Assembly: GCA_022606425.2 (NCBI GenBank)
Contig: JAHDVF020000022.1
Location: 62,001-126,000, forward strand
Reading direction: 5' to 3'
From: Lepidostoma basale
Taxonomy: Eukaryota; Arthropoda; Insecta; Trichoptera; Lepidostomatidae
DNA length: 64,000 bases
The translations under genes were made by a program, and so were the position numbers. Position 1 is the first letter of the stretch. Every line of letters begins with the position of its first letter. Shown here piece by piece: positions 55,336 through 64,000 of the stretch. The notes under the pieces are model-generated. The model saw only the letters and a list, made by a program, of their open reading frames with translations, did not search any database and was not told where the DNA came from.

Positions 55336-56025
55336 CTACAAGGAATTCGAGTTTATACCTATATTTATTTAACAAATGTATTTTTTTACGCATCATGTTT
55401 ATGAATTGAAAGGTAGCCCACGTTTTATATTGAACTTTACGTAAGTAGTGATTTAATGTTGCTAATGCTTAGTTACATTAACATTTGGAGATGGTACATT
55501 CCTGACTTAGTCCCGCGGGTGAGTGACCGCGGCGGCGGGGTGGCATCTCCTAATGATGATGATCATTAGACTGAAATAAACGAGGTAATTAAAAGAGGAA
55601 GCTGTAAGATTTCTGCTATCGCCATTCGTTTTCGCATTATCTAGATCCGGCACCCCCTCCCGCGGCTCCGCCCGATCAATACGACACCCCAAAACTGAAT
55701 CCTTTCACGCGAAAGTACCCCTTATGCGCTTCGCTGAAAAAGTTTAATATCACTTGGCGGGATCGCTCTAAACTTTTCCAAAAGTTCAACACTTTGAAGG
55801 ATATTCGACCCTATTTGGGGTGTCTGTGTGAGTGATATTCCCTCGCTCCGAACTCCACTCGAAGGGATGGAATAGGTTTCTACATTATTTTCTGCCTCTT
55901 TTTTTTGTTTTCCTGACGCCTGTATTTCTATCGTCGGCCTGATAAAAAGATATTTTCTTTTGCCATCGTTTAAGCTGTAACCATTTAAAAAATATTTTTC
56001 ATATCTTATTTAAACCATCATGGAC
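55336..56025. other. Unique sequence, possible conserved non-coding element
   Basis: 55500-55870 is GC-balanced and non-repetitive. It contains a near-palindrome of homeodomain-type sites, CTAATGATGATGATCATTAG (55550-55569). No exon recognised. Confidence 0.3.
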
Positions 56026-56029
56026 CTGG

Positions 56030-56100
56030 ATCTTGGATCTTCTGGATTACAGTGGTACAGCTGCAATGACTATTCCTCTTACATTTTATACCAATTATTG
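56030..56100 (+). mobile_element. SINE2 fragment
   Basis: TGGATCTTGGATCTTCTGGA, TTACAGTGGTACAGCTGCAA and TGACTATTCCTCTTACATTT match the start of the SINE2 body. Confidence 0.6.
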
Positions 56101-56364
56101 CGGTTTATTTATTTATTTTATTTTACATTTCAATCTCAACGAACTAATCACGCAATTAAGATTAACAGTTGTGCCCATGGTTAAATTATTATAACTGTGA
56201 ATTAGCAGAAAATATTTTTTTTCTTTTTTCTTATAAAAATGTACCTTTCCGCACGAAGAAGGTATTTTTATTCAATAGAATTCTTTTGCGTTTTATGAAT
56301 TAAAATTTCGTCACGCGATTTGTGGGCGTTTTTGATAATTTGTGTTTCTAGGGTTAACTAGTAT

Positions 56365-56545
56365 GGAGACCATGGGACATGAAAAGAGGAGTGGGCCGGC
56401 CTCAGAAACGTTGGGCCGATGATATTGTCCCTGTCGCGGGTAGCAGGTGGATAAGAGAAGCCCAAAGAAGAGAAAAATGGAAGAAATTAGAAGAGGCCTA
56501 CATCCAGCAGTGGAGAGACGGCTGAAGAAGAAGAAGAAGAAGAAG
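56365..56545 (+). mobile_element. RTE-B LINE 3' end
   Basis: Frame MKRGVGRPQKRWADDIVPVA, GSRWIREAQRREKWKKLEEA and YIQQWRDG then stop, followed by (GAAGAA)n (56524-56548). A complete C-terminal end of the RTE type; everything upstream is missing. Confidence 0.9.
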
Positions 56546-56759
56546 AAGGGTTAACTTAATATTCGTCAATTGATTCTGTCAAGTAAATGCATCCAATTTT
56601 TTTATGAATGTTGAATCTTATAAGAAACATATAAGAAGAACGAAATTGGCGTACTTGTCCAGTACTAATGGTTCAGGGTGGCTGAGCAGACACGGCTATT
56701 GAACGAACTCGCGAGGAAACCGAAAAATACGATTGAATGAGAATGTTCGTAAACTCGTA

Positions 56760-56900
56760 ATTTGGCCGCCAGGCGCGCCACTGCGCGTAGAGCATGCGCA
56801 GTGGCCGCTCGGAGCAATGTTCTCTGTCATTGGTTAGACGATCCGACGCGAAGCGCATTCGGCCAATCGCGGGCCAGAGCCCGCCCGAGCTCGCGGTGTT
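56760..56900. promoter_or_regulatory. CpG-rich promoter with NRF1-like palindrome and two CCAAT boxes
   Basis: CCACTGCGC and GCGCAGTGG (56778-56804) form a perfect 9-bp inverted repeat around GCATGCGCAG, an NRF1-type core. ATTGG (56829-56833) and CCAAT (56863-56867) lie 30 bp apart in opposite orientation. The stretch is GC- and CpG-rich, unlike the AT-rich surroundings. Such a set is typical of TATA-less, possibly bidirectional promoters. It lies 200-330 bp upstream of the ATG at 57094. Confidence 0.5.
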
Positions 56901-57093
56901 TTGGCCTTCCAAGGTTAGTCTATGTTTAAGCCTTTAGCTATGATATCAACGTCAGAACTTAACCTAGTATGGTTGCCTAGTGTATTATACAGCGGTGCCG
57001 TTCAAAAAAGTGCCGGAATATTAAGTAGAACACGCAGGATTGACGCGAATTTTAGTGCTCTCGTGAACGGTTGTCGTGTTGATTTACAGCAAA

Positions 57094-57358
57094 ATGGACG
57101 AATCAGTGCAAATAATTCGGTGAGGAATTGTGCAGACCGCCATATAGCCGGTAGTTTTGGTTACGTATCCAGGGACAACGGGTTCGGTTTCAGCGAAGGA
57201 CAAAGACTCCGCTGCGTGCAAGGGCAGGGCCGACCTGGCTACGGGGGCCGCTGGGAGGGCCGCCTCGGGGCTGCAGTGCTCCTCCGCGAGTATCCGTATG
57301 TCTTGTACTGGAGGGCCGACACGCAGCGCGCGCTCTTCCCGCTCACCATGGAGACCAG
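57094..57358 (+). CDS. Candidate first coding exons of an unrecognised gene
   Basis: ATG at 57094 has a strong context (AAAATGG). Nine codons (MDESVQIIR, the last codon split) lead to a donor TTCG/GTGAGG (57120). A possible acceptor, GGTTTCAG, ends at 57193; splicing out the 74 bp would join in frame to a GC3-rich frame that runs, without a stop, through RPGYGGRWEGRLGAAVLLRE, YPYVLYWRADTQRALF and PLTMET to a second donor, CCAG/GTACCG (57359). Without this splice the same downstream frame is open from 56922 (poor ATG context). High G/C at third positions against AT-rich surroundings supports coding. I do not know the protein, and no domain is visible. Confidence 0.4.
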
Positions 57359-58114
57359 GTACCGCCCAGACCGTCTGCCTTCCGCTTCACTGTTTACCTT
57401 TTCCCACGTGCTGACTTCTTTGTCTCACTTTGACACTTTTCCTTGTTGTTCTTTTTCTTTGTTCATCAAAGCTTTGCCGGAGCAACTCATTTCGGTTTGA
57501 GATGACAAAAGCGATTCTTCGATATATACATTATTATACTTCTCCGTCTTTTAAATTTCAGAACATATCTATGTACTCTTTGGACCCAATAGGGTTGAAA
57601 GAATTCTTATCTACAATGTAAATAGTTTCTAGTAAACATGAACTCCACAAAAGGTGTCGCAGGATACAGATAAAATATTCATAATCGTCTTTGTTACTTT
57701 TGACTTTTTTATTTTTTACAAAATCATTTCATCTTTAACATATTGAATAATTCAATGCGTGCTCTTGCATTACCCTTCAGTCGTTTTAAGTTATTTTAAA
57801 CTCTATATTTTTGCTTTACATTTGAAAATAAATTCATTAAACTTTTTGACATATTATAAACACTTGAAAAAAATCAAACGTTAAACATGTGTATAATATT
57901 ATTGGTTGGATTTAATTTATTCGAATTATTTTAGGTTATGTGACGTAATTATTGTTAACATTTAAAAGTGAACTCAATAATCCTTGAAATAAAGGTATAT
58001 GAAATGTTATTAATAAAACCGGAAGTTATGTATTTATTGCTATGGTCCGGATGCGCGTGATGAGAGTTCATGAGCTGAACAGCTGTGATTGCACTCGTCG
58101 CTGTAAAATGAACT
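57359..58114. other. Probable intron or intergenic sequence
   Basis: Composition falls back to AT-rich after the donor at 57359. Nothing else recognised. Confidence 0.4.
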
Positions 58115-59009
58115 TTGAACTTTGTTATAGGAATATTTTTCGGGGTGAAACCGTGTTCCCTCCACCAACGTTTCGGAGGCCCTTGCGGCCTCCATCATCA
58201 GGGTGTTAAATTTTTATTGTATCTCAATAGAGACGAAGAAACAAACTGGAAACTGAACATGGATGATCAAGGTGTTTACAGGACTTATGACCTGTCATTG
58301 GTTGGGTTAAGCGCACGCTTTATGTAATTACAACATTCCCCATTCCACCATTGTTATTATGATCATGCAAGATACATTTTTGGAAGTTGTATATATACTC
58401 CAAATTCACACTTATTTTCACGTGTCAGTTCCAGCTAGCCATCTATGTAGATTTGATTGTACTAATTAATTGTTAAGATTAATCTTATACAATCCACCTA
58501 CCAGCGGCATCTGTGAAGAATGATTGTTTAGCATTTAGCCAACTACTTTATTAACACAATGCGAAGAGGCTACCGCCTCCTAGCGCACTGTATAGAAGTC
58601 GCCTGGAGTAAACACTCCTATTTTATACGCCAAAGAATTGAAGATATCCTCCCCATAGAGGCTCGTCAAGTAAGAACTTAAATTTCCACGGTTAACATAT
58701 ATAGGAATATTTTTCGGGGTGAAACCGTGTTCCCTCCACCAACGTTTCGGAGGCCCTTGCGGCCTCCATAAAGCGTGCGCTTAACCCAACCAATGACAGG
58801 TCATAAGTCCTGTAAACACCTTGATCATCCATGTTCAGTTTCCAGTTTGTTTCTTCGTCTCTATTGAGATACAATAAAAATTTTTAACACCCTGATGATG
58901 GAGGCCGCAAGGGCCTCCGAAACGTTGGTGGAGGGAACACGGTTTCACCCCGAAAAATATTCCTATATATGTTAACCGTGGAAATTTAAGTTCTTATTTG
59001 AACTTTGTT
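58115..59009 (-). mobile_element. Non-autonomous Penelope-like element (H3) with 12-bp target-site duplication
   Basis: TTGAACTTTGTT occurs at 58115-58126 and 58998-59009. Read on the minus strand the insert consists of an inverted pseudo-LTR unit (58996 to 58770), a direct partial unit starting at its hammerhead-like core (58769 to 58701), a body (58700 to 58322, with a TATAAAA box on this strand near 58620) and a full direct unit (58321 to 58127). The inverted and partial units form a palindrome with perfect 99-bp arms (58671-58769, 58898-58996). The two full units (195 and 197 bp) differ only by a 2-bp indel. There is no open frame of note. The direct and inverted arrangement of terminal units is typical of Penelope-like elements. 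Confidence 0.75.
58888..58930 (+). ncRNA. Hammerhead-ribozyme-like motif, H3
   Basis: CACC (58888-58891) can pair with GGTG (58927-58930) as stem I. CTGATGA (58892-58898) matches the consensus. One T, then a perfect 7-bp stem GGAGGCC/GGCCTCC (58900-58906 with 58912-58918, loop GCAAG), then GAAACGTT (58919-58926), where a two-pair stem III would have no loop. A second full copy on the minus strand is at 58163-58201, and part of one at 58733-58769. The loopless stem III and the extra T make activity doubtful. Confidence 0.4.
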
Positions 59010-60635
59010 GACTGCATCTTTAAAGCCGTAAACCAATTGAGCTGTTTCCTAGAGGCGCTCGATTGTAAACCTGCGCGAGATCCTTCAGCAATTAATCCTG
59101 AAAGTAGAAAAATCACACTGACGATATTGTTTGTAAAAGCTTGGAGTAATCTATCAAAGTTACGATATTATACCTGCTTTTGTTCGAGTACGATATTAGG
59201 TTCTATCTTTTGTAATATTTACCGAAGGAGTATTCGGCCTTCCGTAGGTGCCAACCAGTTCTGGGTTCTAGGTAATGTTATAAAAGCCCATTTAGCAGCG
59301 GTAGGTAACGTGAGATTTTTTGTGAGTGGAACTTTCTAAAAAGTTTTGATTACAAAAGGTGTGTTGAAACCATTAGGCCCGAGCGTTCCCCCAAGTTCCC
59401 AGGCCCAAGACTGGCTGCTCGCTAGCCACCGAACTTGCCTTGGGGTTCCGTTATTCACAAAAACACTCGGATTTATTACCTCCGAGGTCTGTCTAACGAG
59501 CGGTTTTTGCGTAATTCAACCGTTTTTCCTGCGAAAGAATCCCTCTCCTTTACAAATTCCGTGTGGCAACTGTCTGTCTCATCTGACTCGTGCAGTCAGC
59601 CTCTTCCTCACTCACTTCGTTCTATTAATAAATGCATCCAAAGCACTAACTTCATCTCTTCGCAACGTGAAATCAGGCTCCCAATTTACCATTTTCGGTT
59701 CAGTCATTACTATTCTATCAATTAAAATGCAAATGTTTCTTTGATTTGTATTTTATAACCTTGAATTCGAATAATCCTTCACCTATCGAACACAAAATGT
59801 TGAAAGTTAACGTTGTGTCACTCGGTATTGCTAAATAATAACTGATAGTAAATGACAGCTTTTTTATCATTACGTTGTATGTAATTAGCCGGGAGACGAT
59901 AGATACGTCTAATCATAATAGTACCCCGTCGACACTATTTCACTCGTGTAATTAATATTAGTGCTATTCACACACAAACAAGTGGGTAATTAAAAACATG
60001 ACTTGTCCATGAAACTAACGAAAGCCGAATAGAGTTCAGCAAAGCAACTGTATGAAAACAGAGTCGCCGTGCTCGCAAGTCGAGAAGTGTGCATGGTAAA
60101 CAGTAATTCGTTTGTGAAAACTTCTCACGTTCGCAAATAAAATATCTCGGGCCCGTATTGCGGCACACCTGGCTAGGACTGGAGCTGGTCGCATTCTCCG
60201 TCCGCGATCCCCGAGCCCTTTGTTCCCCGACACCCAACTGCCAGGACTTTCCGTGCCCTTTCCCATGGCTGCCTCGCTGCCTAGCTGCCGATTTAGGTCA
60301 GCCACCTGCTCACCCCGCCGCCGATGCTTTCCACATTCTTTTTTGTCCGTTCCTTTTTCATTACAATGGTTTGTTTTGCTCGCAGTGCGCAAACAGTAAA
60401 ACAGGTCAACTCGGAAGGTTAAATGCGCAACTTGCTAGGTGTCAAATATCCTCTCATTCTCGAGCCGCCAGCTGTATCTTACCACTTCATTTGTCTTATC
60501 AGGTTTCGCCACAAGTCCTTACACTGAGCCAATTACTAAGTGTATGGTATTCACTTCGTGTGTCTAATATGGTTCATAATTTAATTACAGTTTTGTTAAC
60601 AAGCTGATGTCGAGATTTAGTCATTTTCGTGAGTT
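59010..60635. other. Unique sequence with GC-richer stretches
   Basis: 59340-59700 and 60150-60480 are GC-balanced to GC-rich and not repetitive. Frames of 100-150 codons on both strands (59346-59744, 60158-60607, 60036-60392) overlap and lack recognisable motifs or flanking splice sites. Possibly UTR or regulatory sequence. Confidence 0.35.
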
Positions 60636-60740
60636 TGACTTGGATCTTCTGGCATACGGAGGTTCAGCTCTCGTGACCATTCCCCTTACGTCTGATAAAA
60701 ATATTTTTGGAAAGGTGATTTGGTGGGTTCTTGGTTTTTA
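60636..60740 (+). mobile_element. SINE2 body fragment
   Basis: TTGACTTGGATCTTCTGGCA, TACGGAGGTTCAGCTCTCGT and GACCATTCCCCTTACGTCTG, then GGAAAGGTGATTTGGTGGGT. Confidence 0.7.
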
Positions 60741-63059
60741 AATACAGGTTCTAAAAAAATGTATTTGAAAAAAATATTCTTAAATTCAGGGATTGGAGAA
60801 AATGGCACTTTTTGGAAAAATTAAATCATTTTCAAAGATACTCATTGTCAACTGAGTGGCCACGGTGGTTGTAAAACAAAACAAGTAAAATGGATGACGT
60901 ACTCGTTTGTAAGTTGAAATAAGAATGTTTAGTTAATTGATGTTGTGGTGCATTTGCTTAGTGTGACTAAGGCGATTTGTATTGACCTATGTGTTTCGCT
61001 TAGATGTAAAAATATATTAGTAATTCACCTCTAATAATTTCGTCTCCGTATTTCGTTGTATTTGTTAGTTGGAACAATAATTTGTCTGAATATCATTTTA
61101 TGAAGTAGGTTATTCAATATATTATTGTACTCGAGTCTCACGAATGAGCGTTGTGCATCCTGACCTCGTGACGAGGGAAGTATTGTGCAGTATGCGGTCC
61201 GCGCATCCCGTTCCTCGCGCCGAGTCTCCAGTCTCCAGTCTTCACCCAGCCCGCCGCTGCAGCGCACGGAGCCACCGAGTAGTAATATCGCAGGGCTCGT
61301 TCCGCCGTCAACTCGGGTGCATGGATGAGATTGTACCGAGTTACCTTGTCCCATTCCTTGTGAATGTTGTCGCTCCTCTCGGTGCGGAGACTTTACCCAC
61401 TGAACTATACAGAGCGTACGGCGCAAGGAGCTACGCCGTCTGGCGGGTTCAAGGGCCCCCCACTCTGGACAAACCGGATTCCTGGCTGCGTATATTTTTT
61501 TGTTCCTCTTTCTGGCCACCATATAAGTTTCTTGTTTGTTTCGACCTCTGCGCCGATGTTCACTTGTCGACCGGATCGGGATATCTTCTCGCGAAGGTTT
61601 TCTGGTATCTCCCCGTGAGAACAATATGTCAATTATCGAGCGCAAGAAACAATATTTCCTCTGTTGTGGTTCTTTAGTACGCAATTTTGTCTCGAGCGAA
61701 ATAATCTCATACATCGCTTTAAATCTCTGTCACGCAGTGCGAGTGAAACCTGACTGGAAGTATAAAGCATTCCGCCCGAAGGACAGATGACCACAGCCTG
61801 CGCTGTGCGTTGCACTGTACCCTGTGCGGCTGTATGCCTCTTTATTTATTTATCTGTCGCAACGCAGAAAACCAAATATCTACATACATACATTTTATCG
61901 TGTATACATGCACCGGATCGAGGTTTTCAGCCGTTCCCAGCATTCGTCATCTGCGTAGAATACACATCTCGAGCTGCTTTGTGACCGAAATGGAACATCC
62001 GAGCTATGAGATCAACGTTAAGTTATTTATACTCTTCGTCGTCCCATGTAGTTTTTATGAGATATATTCCCCATCATCAGCGTCGGCGTCGCTTCACTTT
62101 AGATTAAAAATATGTTTTCAATATCAAAAGATAATTATTCCGTATCTTCATTTTTTCATAGTGAATAAATACCAACGAGACTGAAATGCACAGCTTTGCT
62201 ATTCGCTGATAAATTCAGCTCAGAATGCGTCAAAATAATACCGAGTGGTAATATGCGAGCGTTCCCCCATCCATCCACCCGTAATAAAGTTGGGTTTTGA
62301 AATATTATGGCGTTACGAGAATACTTTCAGTGTTTATTATGCACAGAGGAACGACTAACTTCCTCCGACCGACTTCGCCCGTGCATTTGTGTGCATACTA
62401 AAAGTGTTTGAGGGTGATTGTCAATGTTTACAGATAAAAATATTTACTCTTCAACATAATCATGTTTTCTAGATTCGTGGAGTTAAGTTTTTGAAGTTTT
62501 ATCAAATTTATCTAGTTTATTTTTAGCTCCCTTTGAATTTTTATTTCTTCTTCGCTTTCTGCAAACATTGATTTTATCATTGCCTTTGTATATTTCGGGA
62601 TACGTTATACGCCCATAACTTCTCGTATGCCATAAAAGTGAATAAGGAACATGGTAGCAATGTATCAGCATTACAAAGCTTATTTGGAATGAACTGCAAT
62701 GGGTGTTTCATCCTTTTCTGTACGGTGCACGTTTGTGATCATCTGCTGTTTAATAGATTGAGACCCAGACTTTATCCACGCTATAAAGCTTAACGTTCTC
62801 TTTGTCCCTACGCATAATAAACCCCGCTTTTATCTTTGGCTGGCAGCTGTTACTCCGGGACTCTTTTTTTGTCGATTGCTTTTTGTTGGGTTACAGGCTG
62901 CTCCTGATCCTGCATCGTCTAGCCAAGACGTTTGCCTGAAGTTTTGGAGTAGCATTGATATAGTAAAATATACAATTCTTAAAATGCTGTACTATTTACC
63001 CAATTCTATTTTATAATGCATTGTGTGTTTTCGACCAATTTAATCAATTATTTGTTGGC
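60741..63059. other. Unique sequence with a CpG-rich island at 61.15-61.6 kb
   Basis: 61150-61600 is GC-rich. It carries opposing open frames of 177 codons (61144-61677, plus) and 227 codons (61031-61714, minus); both have low-complexity, Arg/Ser-rich content without a domain I know, so I call neither. 62760-62940 holds TTTAT and CAGCTG words in GC-balanced sequence, possibly regulatory. Confidence 0.35.
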
Positions 63060-63215
63060 AGTGACGTTCGAAGTCTGAAAAATCGACAAGAGTGTACTTT
63101 ACGATGAATGAATATAGAGGAAGCTCAGGTGATATGTCAGGCTAGAGCAGTGTGGCGGTTCATCCTCTATGCCTACCCCTCCTGGGAAACGGCGAGATGG
63201 TTAGTTATTTAGTTG
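63060..63215 (+). mobile_element. RTE-A LINE, short 3' fragment
   Basis: CAGTGACGTTCGAAGTCTGA, GAGGAAGCTCAGGTGATATG, AGAGCAGTGTGGCGGTTCAT and the hairpin CCTACCCCTCCTGGGAAACG, then TTAGTTATTTAGTT. The last 130 bp of the family. Confidence 0.8.
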
Positions 63216-63424
63216 GTCTCCAACGCGCTACATATCATTTTTTCTGTACCTGATGGAATATGGTAGTTAGCATAGATTTAAGCCTGTAATGTTTATCCCT
63301 AAATTAAGAATATTGAAGCTAAATTATATTGATAGCAGGATATCTACGAGGTCAACACAGATCATTGCTCTACTATACTTTTAAACCGATCGTTTTCTTA
63401 AGCGGTCACATTTAGATTTTTAGA

Positions 63425-63505
63425 TTTAAAACACGTCTTAATGCGCCCTTGAGGTGATTACATCACAAAAACGGCGCTTTAAAAGTTAGCATATTATTAT
63501 TATTA
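63425..63505 (+). mobile_element. CR1/L2-B LINE 3' UTR
   Basis: CACGTCTTAATGCGCCCTTG, AGGTGATTACATCACAAAAA and CGGCGCTTTAAAAGTTAGCA, then the (TTATTA) tail. The coding part is absent. Confidence 0.75.
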
Positions 63506-63694
63506 CATCTCCCCGGTAGTAGGACCAGCCTGTCTATGATCACAAAAGTGAGGACTATAGGGATCCTTCGATAACGTAATTTTTGTAACGTTTAGTGAAA
63601 TTTTTCTAAAGAGATTCTTTTGCTTGTAACCGCATGCTATGATTTTTGTGCTAAAATTTCTCGATTTAATAATTACAATGTTTAATGTACTGTA

Positions 63695-63850
63695 TTAGAC
63701 TTGAACTTGGATCTTCTGGCATACAGAGTGAGTTTCAGCTCTGATGGCTATTCTTCTTACGTCTATTGGAAATGTGATTTAGTGGATGTTTTGCGCGGGG
63801 GCTAGATGTATGGCCCGGAGTGCTTCACCGAAAGATTTTGAATCTATGCT
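63695..63850 (+). mobile_element. SINE2 body
   Basis: CTTGAACTTGGATCTTCTGG, TTTCAGCTCTGATGGCTATT, CTTCTTACGTCTATTGGAAA and TGTATGGCCCGGAGTGCTTC. Head missing. Confidence 0.75.
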
Positions 63851-63894
63851 TAAGTCCTACTTTTTCTCAGCCAGAGCTGAATTATTTGAAGTAA

Positions 63895-64000
63895 ATATCT
63901 TCTTCTTCCTTGCTGCAGACCTATGTAGTCTGTTCTCCAGGTGATTAATAGTAGCCAATAAAGCAAATTTCTATGATCGTGCTTTCAGCGTTGCGGGTCA
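63895..64000 (-). mobile_element. RTE-E-type LINE 3' remnant, cut by window end
   Basis: CTTCTTCTTCCTTGCTGCAG, ACCTATGTAGTCTGTTCTCC match the beginning of the block at 31.8 kb (CTTCTTCCTTGCTATAGACC). Only the first 45 bp or so are homologous. Confidence 0.45.

Noticed and set aside
58115..58327. 70-codon frame as a gene
   Set aside because: It is contained in the H3 repeat and recurs, reversed, at 58692-58874; the codons simply follow the repeat.
60036..60607. Overlapping frames of 118 and 149 codons on opposite strands
   Set aside because: Same reason as for the 61-kb island; no protein motif and no exon boundaries.
61031..61714. Long opposing frames of 177 (plus) and 227 (minus) codons
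   Set aside because: Both arise in the same GC-rich island where stops are rare; neither has a domain, codon bias against the other or splice support.

Overview
This is eukaryotic, AT-rich and very repeat-dense DNA, best read as an insect genome and probably Lepidoptera. That inference rests on the mix of truncated RTE-like and CR1/Jockey-like LINEs, mariner elements, tRNA-headed SINEs and Penelope-like remnants, together with frequent short GTAGGTA/TACCTA words. There is no bacterial-type gene organisation, and most open frames are short chance frames or pieces of transposons.

Host gene content is sparse. Two places look like parts of a plus-strand gene: an 82-bp exon with excellent splice sites but no open frame (21232-21313), and a CpG-rich promoter with paired CCAAT boxes and an NRF1-like palindrome (56760-56900). 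The promoter is followed by an ATG in strong context and two donor sites (57094-57358). I do not recognise the protein. Several GC-richer unique stretches (24.2-25.3, 29.9-30.1, 42.7-43.6, 54.6-55.0, 55.5-55.9, 59.3-60.5, 61.1-61.6 and 62.8-62.9 kb) could be regulatory or untranslated sequence.

The rest is a graveyard of mobile elements. RTE-A, a 5'-truncated LINE whose 3' end is GRPRKTW coding sequence, a short hairpin and a (TTAG)n or (TTTG)n tail, occurs about 17 times; the longest copy is at 33271-34409. RTE-B to RTE-E are related LINE 3' ends. CR1-A ends in (TTTGA)n-like tails (best copy 30640-31365). CR1/L2-B ends in (TTATTA)n. Two SINE types share a tRNA-like head but have different bodies. 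Two mariners are present: one at 44285-45574 is complete except for a single stop codon, and one at about 40455-41710 is decayed.

The most interesting layer is a set of seven short repeat types (called H1 to H7 here). In most of them a CTGANGA-like box, a hairpin and a GAAAC box resemble a hammerhead ribozyme core. Two copies lie directly downstream of sequence resembling the C-terminus of the GIY-YIG domain of Penelope-like retroelements (19316-19740 and 43739-45650), and most copies carry inverted partial duplicates as Penelope pseudo-LTRs do. The cleanest is a non-autonomous copy at 58127-58997 with a 12-bp target-site duplication. One type has become a 125-bp tandem array at 7905-8665. 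The mariner at 44.3 kb inserted into an H2 Penelope repeat, and the uninterrupted H2 paralogue at 18.6 kb shows the empty site.
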